A stretch of 64,000 nt of DNA from Streptomyces spectabilis (GTDB lineage Bacteria; Actinomycetota; Actinomycetes; Streptomycetales; Streptomycetaceae): the NCBI RefSeq assembly GCF_008704795.1, contig NZ_CP023690.1, positions 6,458,501 through 6,522,500 on the forward strand. Reading direction: 5' to 3'. Under the pieces are notes generated by a model, which saw nothing but the letters and a program-made list of their open reading frames with translations, did not search any database and was not told the DNA's origin. A program made the translations under genes and the position numbers. Shown one piece after another: positions 58,859-64,000 of this stretch; the stretch's first letter is position 1, and each line of letters opens with the position of its first letter.

Positions 58859-60143
58859 CGAGGTGCGCCACGGGACCGAGGCGGTCACGTCCCGTGTGAG
58901 AACGGGGCCGCGCCACGCGGCCCCCAGGAAGCCGCTGTTGACTCGTGTACCCGTCGGCAAGGTGATCGCCCTCGCGGCCATGCCCACCGCCGTCCTCATG
59001 GGGATGGGACTGACGCCGCAGCTTGCACAGGCGAAGCCGGGCGTCCCCGAGAACCCCTTCCAGGACGGGCCGTGCGTGACGGCCCCCGACGAGAAGCCCA
59101 AGGACGCCGAGAAGGAAGCCGCGCGCAAGAAGCGGGCCGAGGACGCGCGGAAGCGGGCCGAGGAAGCGAAGAGCAAGAGGGAAAAGGAAGAGAAGGAGGA
59201 GAAGGAGGAGAAGGAGGAGGAGAAGGAGGAGGGGGAGGCGGACAAGCCGACGCCTTCGCCGTCCGCGGAGACTCCCGAACGGGTGAAGCCGTCACCCTCC
59301 GCCGACGCCAAGGCCCCGGAGCCGGAGCGGGAGTCGGAGCCGGAGCCCTCCAAGCCCACGAACCCGCTCGACCCGCTGGGTGTCGGCGACGCCATCAAGG
59401 ACCTCCTCACGCCGGACGAGCGCGAGAAGGTCGAGGGCGACGGCAGCAGGGACGGCAAGACCACCGAGCCCGTCGAGGACGCCGAGGACAAGGCCGACAA
59501 GGCTGAGGACAAGGCCCAGGACAAGACCGAGGACAAGACCGAGGAAACGCCCGACGCCAAGGCCGACGACGACAAGAACGAGCCCGCCCCGGAGGAGTCC
59601 AAGGCCTCCAAGACTCCCGAGCCCCCCAAGGACCCCATGGCCCCGGACGAGAACGGCAAGAAGCCGTTCCCGTGCGTCGTGGAGAAGAAGGTGGCGGGCG
59701 ACGACGAGCAGTCGCCCGCCCCGATCCCGAACCAGCCGTGGCACCTGGAGGCCAGCTCCCTGCTGCTCAAGGGGGCCGACTACCAGGGCGTCGTGAATCT
59801 GAAGATGCCCAACGGCCAGACCAAGCAGGCGCTGAAGTACGTCATCAGCGGCGGTACGGAGATCGGGGACCTGCACCAGATCGTCGACGGGCCGGGCGGC
59901 AAGAAGTACCACGTCCAGGCGGCCAAGGGCTCCAAGTCCACGATCAGCAACGGCGACACGACGATGTACACGGAGCGCATCTCGGGCAACCTGTTCGGTC
60001 TGCTCCCGGTCACGTTCGACCCGGAGCACCCGCCGCCCCTGAACCTGCCGCTGATCTACTTCACCGATGTGAAGGTCCAGCAGGCGGGCCAGTTCGGCGG
60101 CGAGCTCACCATCCCGGGCCTCCACCAGTCGATCACGGACTGA
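58848..60143 (+). CDS. Exported protein with Lys/Glu-rich stalk and C-terminal beta domain
   Basis: 431 residues: signal peptide (about 37-61, ending AQA), a Lys/Glu/Arg-rich, likely helical stalk (about 80-130), Pro/Glu/Asp/Lys linker to about 300, then a beta-rich domain of about 130 residues. That domain ends LIYFTDVKVQQAG...LTIPGLHQSITD, comparable with the DUF6230 protein. GTG 58848 with GGGAGG. Two Cys flank the stalk (DGPCVTAP; FPCVVEKK). Function unknown; probably a surface or wall-spanning partner of its neighbours. Confidence 0.82.
   Translation: MPTDEVRHGTEAVTSRVRTGPRHAAPRKPLLTRVPVGKVIALAAMPTAVLMGMGLTPQLAQAKPGVPENPFQDGPCVTAPDEKPKDAEKEAARKKRAEDARKRAEEAKSKREKEEKEEKEEKEEEKEEGEADKPTPSPSAETPERVKPSPSADAKAPEPERESEPEPSKPTNPLDPLGVGDAIKDLLTPDEREKVEGDGSRDGKTTEPVEDAEDKADKAEDKAQDKTEDKTEETPDAKADDDKNEPAPEESKASKTPEPPKDPMAPDENGKKPFPCVVEKKVAGDDEQSPAPIPNQPWHLEASSLLLKGADYQGVVNLKMPNGQTKQALKYVISGGTEIGDLHQIVDGPGGKKYHVQAAKGSKSTISNGDTTMYTERISGNLFGLLPVTFDPEHPPPLNLPLIYFTDVKVQQAGQFGGELTIPGLHQSITD
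59175..59238 (+). repeat. 64-nt uninterrupted polypurine tract
   Basis: Only A and G on the plus strand, encoding the KEEKEE stalk; a candidate for triplex or slippage and for strain-to-strain length change. Confidence 0.85.
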
Positions 60144-60160
60144 ACCGGCCGCAGCGAGAC

Positions 60161-60198
60161 GAGAGGAGGGCACCCCCGGCCGGGGGTGCCCTCCTCTC
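60161..60198. terminator. Bidirectional terminator between exported-protein gene and pyk
   Basis: Perfect 38-bp palindrome (two 19-bp arms, GAGAGGAGGGCACCCCCGG), between convergent stops at 60143 and 60213. Confidence 0.9.
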
Positions 60199-60212
60199 AC
60201 TGTCGTACGACG

Positions 60213-61643
60213 TCAGTCGCGGCAGCCGTTGCCCAGGTGGTGCACCCGGACCATGTTCGTGGTGCCGGGGACGCCGGGGGGCGAGCCCGCGGTGATGACC
60301 ATGGTGTCGCCCTCGTTGTAGCGCTTGAGCTTGAGCAGCTCGGCGTCCACGAGCTCGACCATCGCGTCCGTGTTGTCGACGTGCGGGACGACGAAGGACT
60401 CCACGCCCCAGCTCAGCGCGAGCTGGTTGCGGGTCTCCTGGTCCGTGGTGAAGGCCAGGATCGGCTGGGCCGCGCGGTAGCGGGACAGACGGCGTGCGGT
60501 GTCACCGGACTTGGTGAAGGCCACCAGGGCCTTGCCGTCGAGGAAGTCCGCGATCTCGCAGGCGGCGCGGGCCACCGAACCGCCCTGCGTGCGCGGCTTC
60601 TTGCCGGGCACCAGCGGCTGCAGGCCCTTGGAGAGGAGCTCCTCCTCGGCCGCCGTGACGATCTTCGACATGGTCTTGACCGTCTCGATCGGGTACGCGC
60701 CCACGCTGGACTCGGCCGACAGCATGACCGCGTCCGCGCCGTCCAGGATCGCGTTGGCGACGTCGGACGCCTCGGCGCGCGTGGGTCGGGAGTTGGTGAT
60801 CATCGACTCCATCATCTGGGTCGCGACGATCACCGGCTTGGCGTTGCGGCGGCACATCTCCACGAGGCGCTTCTGCACCATCGGGACCTTTTCGAGGGGG
60901 TACTCGACGGCCAGGTCGCCGCGCGCGACCATGACGCCGTCGAACGCCGCCACCACGGCCGCCATGTTCTCGACGGCCTGCGGCTTCTCCACCTTGGCGA
61001 TGACGGGGACCCGGCGGCCCTCCTCGTCCATCACCTTGTGGACGTCCTTCACGTCCTCCGCGTCGCGCACGAAGGACAGGGCGACCATGTCGCAGCCCAT
61101 CTTCAGGGCGAAGCGCAGGTCGTCGATGTCCTTCTCGGACAGCGCGGGCACGTTCACGGCCGCGCCGGGCAGGTTGATGCCCTTGTGGTCCGAGATGACG
61201 CCGCCCTCGACGACGATCGTCTTGACGCGCGGGCCGTCGATCTCGACGACCTTCAGCTCGACGTTGCCGTCGTTGATGAGGACCTGGTCGCCCTTGGTGA
61301 CGTCGCCGGGCAGGCCCTTGTACGTCGTTCCGCAGATCGACTTGTCGCCGGGCACGTCCTCGGTGGTGATGGTGAACTCGTCACCGCGCACCAGCTCGAC
61401 CGGGCCCTCGGCGAAGGTCTCCAGGCGGATCTTCGGGCCCTGGAGGTCGGCGAGGACGCCGATGGCGCGACCGGTGCGCTCCGCCGCGGCCCGGACGCGG
61501 TCGTACCGCCCCTGGTGCTCGGCGTGCGTGCCGTGGCTGAAGTTGAAGCGGGCCACATTCATGCCGGCCTCGATCAGCGAGACGAGCTGGTCCTCGGAGT
61601 CGACGGCGGGACCCAGGGTGCAGACGATTTTGGAACGGCGCAT
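60213..61643 (-). CDS. pyk: Pyruvate kinase
   Basis: 476 residues. PEP + ADP to pyruvate + ATP, last step of glycolysis. Signatures RSKIVCTLGPA, MNVARFNFSHGTH, the active-site lysine/acid segment VIAKVEKPQAVENM and MVARGDLAVE, and GSPPGVPGTTN near the end. ATG 61643 lies 7 nt after TAGGAT, possibly leaderless. Followed by a strong terminator. Streptomyces have two pyk genes; this is the one near ackA-pta (SCO5423 type). Confidence 0.96.
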   Translation of the reverse strand: MRRSKIVCTLGPAVDSEDQLVSLIEAGMNVARFNFSHGTHAEHQGRYDRVRAAAERTGRAIGVLADLQGPKIRLETFAEGPVELVRGDEFTITTEDVPGDKSICGTTYKGLPGDVTKGDQVLINDGNVELKVVEIDGPRVKTIVVEGGVISDHKGINLPGAAVNVPALSEKDIDDLRFALKMGCDMVALSFVRDAEDVKDVHKVMDEEGRRVPVIAKVEKPQAVENMAAVVAAFDGVMVARGDLAVEYPLEKVPMVQKRLVEMCRRNAKPVIVATQMMESMITNSRPTRAEASDVANAILDGADAVMLSAESSVGAYPIETVKTMSKIVTAAEEELLSKGLQPLVPGKKPRTQGGSVARAACEIADFLDGKALVAFTKSGDTARRLSRYRAAQPILAFTTDQETRNQLALSWGVESFVVPHVDNTDAMVELVDAELLKLKRYNEGDTMVITAGSPPGVPGTTNMVRVHHLGNGCRD

Positions 61644-61650
61644 GGGGACG

Positions 61651-61694
61651 ATCCTATCGGTTTGTTTCGCTACGGAATATTCCGTCTGGCGGAA
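61651..61694 (-). promoter_or_regulatory. pyk promoter region with CGGAA/TTCCG operator
   Basis: -10 TAGGAT (61656-61651). Upstream, the perfect 14-bp palindrome ACGGAATATTCCGT (61672-61685) covers the -35 position, and a third half-site CGGAA (61690-61694) continues the pattern. Confidence 0.55.
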
Positions 61695-61717
61695 GATACA
61701 AATGGGCGGTGGGGTGC

Positions 61718-62929
61718 TCAGCTGTTCTTTCCTGCCAGCGCATAAGTCTGCGTGGCGATTTCCAGTTCTTCGTCGGTCGGCACGACCGCGACCTTCACCC
61801 GGGCGTACTCGGGGGAGATCAGCCGCGGCTGGTCGCCGCGCACCGCGTTGAGGTCGCCGTCCACCGCGAGGCCCAGCTCCTCCAGGCCCGCCACGGCGGC
61901 CTCGCGCACCGGTGCCGCGTTCTCGCCGACGCCCGCCGTGAAGGCGATGGCGTCCACCCGGCCGAGAACGGCGTAATAGGCGCCGATGTACTTCTTCAGC
62001 CGGTGAATGTAGATGTCGAAGGCGAGCCGGGCCTGTTCGTCGCCCTCGTCGATGCGACGGCGGATCTCCCGCATGTCGTTGTCGCCGCACAGGCCGATAA
62101 GGCCGCTCTTCTTGTTGAGGAGCGTGTCGATTTCGTCGATGGAAAGGCCGCCGACCCGCGCCAGATGGAAGATCACGGCCGGATCCATGTCTCCGGAGCG
62201 CGTACCCATCACGAGCCCCTCCAAAGGCGTGAGCCCCATGGAGGTGTCCACGCAGCGGCCGCCGCGCACGGCGGACGCGGACGCGCCGTTGCCGAGGTGC
62301 AGCACGATGACGCTCACGTCCTCGGGGGCCTTGCCGAGCAGCTCCGCGGTCGCCCGCGACACATACGCGTGCGAGGTGCCGTGGAAGCCGTACCGGCGTA
62401 CGCGGTGCTCGTCGGCGGTGGCGACGTCGATCGCGTAGCGGGCCGCCGACTCCGGCATCGTCGTGTGGAAGGCGGTGTCGAAGACCGCGACCTGGGGCAG
62501 GTCCGGGCGGAGCGCCTGGGCGGTGCGGATGCCGGTGATGTTGGCCGGGTTGTGCAGCGGGGCCACCGGCACCAGGCGCTCGATCTCGGCGAGGACCGCG
62601 TCGTCGATGACCGTGGGCTCGGTGAACTTCAGGCCGCCGTGCACGACGCGGTGGCCGATCGCCGCCAGCTCGGGCGAGTCCAGGCCGAGCCCGTCCGCGG
62701 CCAGTTCCTCCGCGACGGCCTTCAGGGCGGCCTCGTGGTCGGCGATGGGCCCGGTGCGCTCGCGCTCGGCGCCGCCGCCCGTCAGCGGGGTGTGCTTGAG
62801 CCGGGAGGTCTCCTCGCCGATGCGCTCGACGAGACCCACGGCCAGCCGGCTGCTGTCCGCCATGTCGAGCAGCTGGTACTTCAGCGACGAGGAGCCGGAG
62901 TTGAGGACGAGGACACGGGACGAGCTCAC
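61718..62929 (-). CDS. ackA: Acetate kinase
   Basis: 403 residues. Acetyl phosphate + ADP to acetate + ATP. Family marks VLVLNSGSSSLKYQL, FDTAFHTTMP, RYGFHGTSH and GTRSGDMDPAV, with GVGENAAPVR near the end. GTG start overlaps the pta stop (GTGA), so the two are translationally coupled. Ends 75 bp before pyk's start, same strand. Confidence 0.96.
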   Translation of the reverse strand: MSSSRVLVLNSGSSSLKYQLLDMADSSRLAVGLVERIGEETSRLKHTPLTGGGAERERTGPIADHEAALKAVAEELAADGLGLDSPELAAIGHRVVHGGLKFTEPTVIDDAVLAEIERLVPVAPLHNPANITGIRTAQALRPDLPQVAVFDTAFHTTMPESAARYAIDVATADEHRVRRYGFHGTSHAYVSRATAELLGKAPEDVSVIVLHLGNGASASAVRGGRCVDTSMGLTPLEGLVMGTRSGDMDPAVIFHLARVGGLSIDEIDTLLNKKSGLIGLCGDNDMREIRRRIDEGDEQARLAFDIYIHRLKKYIGAYYAVLGRVDAIAFTAGVGENAAPVREAAVAGLEELGLAVDGDLNAVRGDQPRLISPEYARVKVAVVPTDEELEIATQTYALAGKNS

Positions 62930-64000
62930 TGGGGGGCCTTCTCGGTGGGGGACTGGGTGGGGGTCTGGGCCTGGATCGCCGTGATGGCGACGGTGTTCAC
63001 GATGTCCTGGACGAGCGCGCCGCGGGACAGGTCGTTGACCGGCTTGCGCAGGCCCTGGAGCACCGGGCCGACGGCGATCGCGCCGGCGGAGCGCTGCACG
63101 GCCTTGTAGGTGTTGTTGCCGGTGTTGAGGTCGGGGAAGATCAGGACGCTGGCCTGGCCCGCGACGTCGGAGCCCGGCAGCTTGGTGGCCGCCACGGACG
63201 GCTCGACGGCGGCGTCGTACTGGATCGGGCCCTCGATCTTCAGGTCCGGGCGCTGGCCGCGGACCAGCGCGGTGGCCTCGCGCACCTTGTCGACGTCGGC
63301 GCCCGAGCCGGAGGTGCCGGTGGAGTACGACAGCATCGCGATGCGCGGCTCGACGCCGAACTGCGCGGCCGTGCCCGCCGACTGGACGGCGATGTCCGCG
63401 AGCTGCGTGGCGTTCGGATCGGGGTTGACCGCGCAGTCGCCGTACACGAGGACCTTGTCGGCCAGGCACATGAAGAACACGGACGACACGATCGACGCGT
63501 CCGGCTTCGTCTTGATGATCTCGAAGGCGGGGCGGATGGTCGCGGCCGTGGAGTGCACGGAGCCGGACACCATGCCGTCGGCGAGGCCGCCCTGCACCAT
63601 CAGCGTGCCGAAGTAGTTCACGTCCGCCACCACGTCGTACGCCAGCTCCACGGTCACGCCCTTGTGGGCGCGCAGGCGCGCGTACTCCTCGGCGAAGCGC
63701 TGGCGGAGCTCGGACGTCTGCGGGTCGACGAGCTGCGAGTCCGCGAGGTCCACGCCGAGGTCGGCGGCCTTCTTGCGGATGGCCTCCGCCGGGCCGAGCA
63801 GCGTCAGGTCGCACACGCCGCGGCGCAGCAGCACGTCGGCGGCGCGCAGCACCCGCTCCTCGGTGCCCTCGGGCAGGACGACGCGGCGGCGGTCGGCGCG
63901 GGCCCGCTCCAGGAGCTTGTGCTCGAACATCATCGGCGTGACGCGGTCGCTGCCGGACACCGAGAGGCGCTCCAGGAGCTCGGCGGTGTCGGTGTGCCGC
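62926..64000 (-). CDS. pta: Phosphate acetyltransferase, C-terminal part, cut by window edge
   Basis: The frame is open to the right edge, and the catalytic PTA_PTB domain (MFEHKLLERARADRRRVVLP, then SGSVHSTAATIRPAFEIIK, SSVFFMCLADKVLVYGDCAV, LIFPDLNTGNNTYKAVQR) lies at the C-terminus, as in the long Pta form of about 700 residues with an N-terminal P-loop/DRTGG part. Makes acetyl phosphate from acetyl-CoA. The GTG at 63960 is unlikely to be the true start. Confidence 0.94.
   Translation of the reverse strand, partial: RHTDTAELLERLSVSGSDRVTPMMFEHKLLERARADRRRVVLPEGTEERVLRAADVLLRRGVCDLTLLGPAEAIRKKAADLGVDLADSQLVDPQTSELRQRFAEEYARLRAHKGVTVELAYDVVADVNYFGTLMVQGGLADGMVSGSVHSTAATIRPAFEIIKTKPDASIVSSVFFMCLADKVLVYGDCAVNPDPNATQLADIAVQSAGTAAQFGVEPRIAMLSYSTGTSGSGADVDKVREATALVRGQRPDLKIEGPIQYDAAVEPSVAATKLPGSDVAGQASVLIFPDLNTGNNTYKAVQRSAGAIAVGPVLQGLRKPVNDLSRGALVQDIVNTVAITAIQAQTPTQSPTEKAPQ

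Noticed and set aside
1..64000. tRNA, rRNA, insertion sequences, prophage or polyketide/peptide synthase genes.
   Set aside because: None seen; no transposase, integrase or modular synthase motifs in any recognisable protein.

Overview
The window is about 64 kb of very GC-rich DNA with the dense coding, frequent GTG/TTG starts and hairpin terminators of a Streptomyces chromosome. Gene content and order (chiC-chiRS, hbd, STAS, nucS, filP-scy, mce, thiolase, meaB, absC, AIM24 triplet, icmA, thioredoxin-like, pyk-ackA-pta) match, from memory, the core stretch of S. coelicolor around SCO5376-SCO5425. I see no rRNA, tRNA, CRISPR, prophage, transposase or large biosynthetic cluster. Fifty-eight protein genes are annotated. 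Two are cut by the window edges: an MMPL transporter at the left and phosphate acetyltransferase at the right.

Layout. 1-6 kb: MMPL transporter, secreted chitinase chiC with its ChiR/ChiS two-component genes, and a membrane protein. 6-9 kb: cobalamin adenosyltransferase, then an ABC-2 exporter facing a TetR regulator. 9-16.6 kb: 3-hydroxybutyryl-CoA dehydrogenase, a STAS anti-sigma antagonist, a large membrane-anchored P-loop protein, NucS, a flavin-dependent oxidoreductase and small conserved proteins. 16.6-21.2 kb: two tandem paralogous ABC pairs separated by a 590-bp repeat-rich gap. 21.3-26.5 kb: the polar-growth coiled-coil proteins FilP and Scy. 26.7-29.6 kb: methylmalonyl-CoA epimerase, thiolase and MeaB. 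29.7-33.4 kb: a PepSY protein facing an OmpR-type two-component system, then AbsC. 33.5-38.7 kb: three AIM24 paralogues, DUF3817 and MTH1187 proteins, and a self-regulated SRPBCC-DUF4166-TetR operon. 38.9-44.6 kb: the cellulose-like glycan locus cslA-glxA, with comB and a GH6 lipoprotein on the opposite strand. 44.7-49.7 kb: an ArsR/MFS pair, MarR, a second DUF3817 protein and isobutyryl-CoA mutase IcmA. 49.9-54.4 kb: an OmpR-type two-component system facing a second MurG-like glycosyltransferase plus a sugar-nucleotide SDR. 54.8-60.1 kb: TetR, a CnoX/YbbN-like thioredoxin-TPR protein, and a DUF6230/DUF6114/exported-protein cluster behind a 700-nt structured non-coding stretch. 60.2-64 kb: pyk, ackA and pta.

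Themes. B12-dependent acyl-CoA metabolism is scattered through the window (adenosyltransferase, epimerase, MeaB, IcmA, with thiolase and hydroxybutyryl-CoA dehydrogenase). Cell-envelope and tip-growth functions recur (Scy/FilP, CslA/GlxA, MurG-like, chitinase). Many regulators carry readable operators next to their own promoters, and several genes look leaderless, with a TAnnnT -10 box about 7 nt before the start codon. Intergenic gaps hold at least three dispersed repeat families; one copy has become the 3' coding end of a histidine kinase.

Most interesting for follow-up: (i) the DUF6230/DUF6114/exported-protein cluster, whose two outer proteins share a C-terminal signature; (ii) the MurG2-SDR pair with its divergent two-component system; (iii) the PepSY/two-component locus with four helically phased direct repeats and matching acidic tracts; (iv) the SRPBCC-DUF4166-TetR operon. 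Start sites, operators and promoters were read by eye; homologies are from motif recognition, not database searches.
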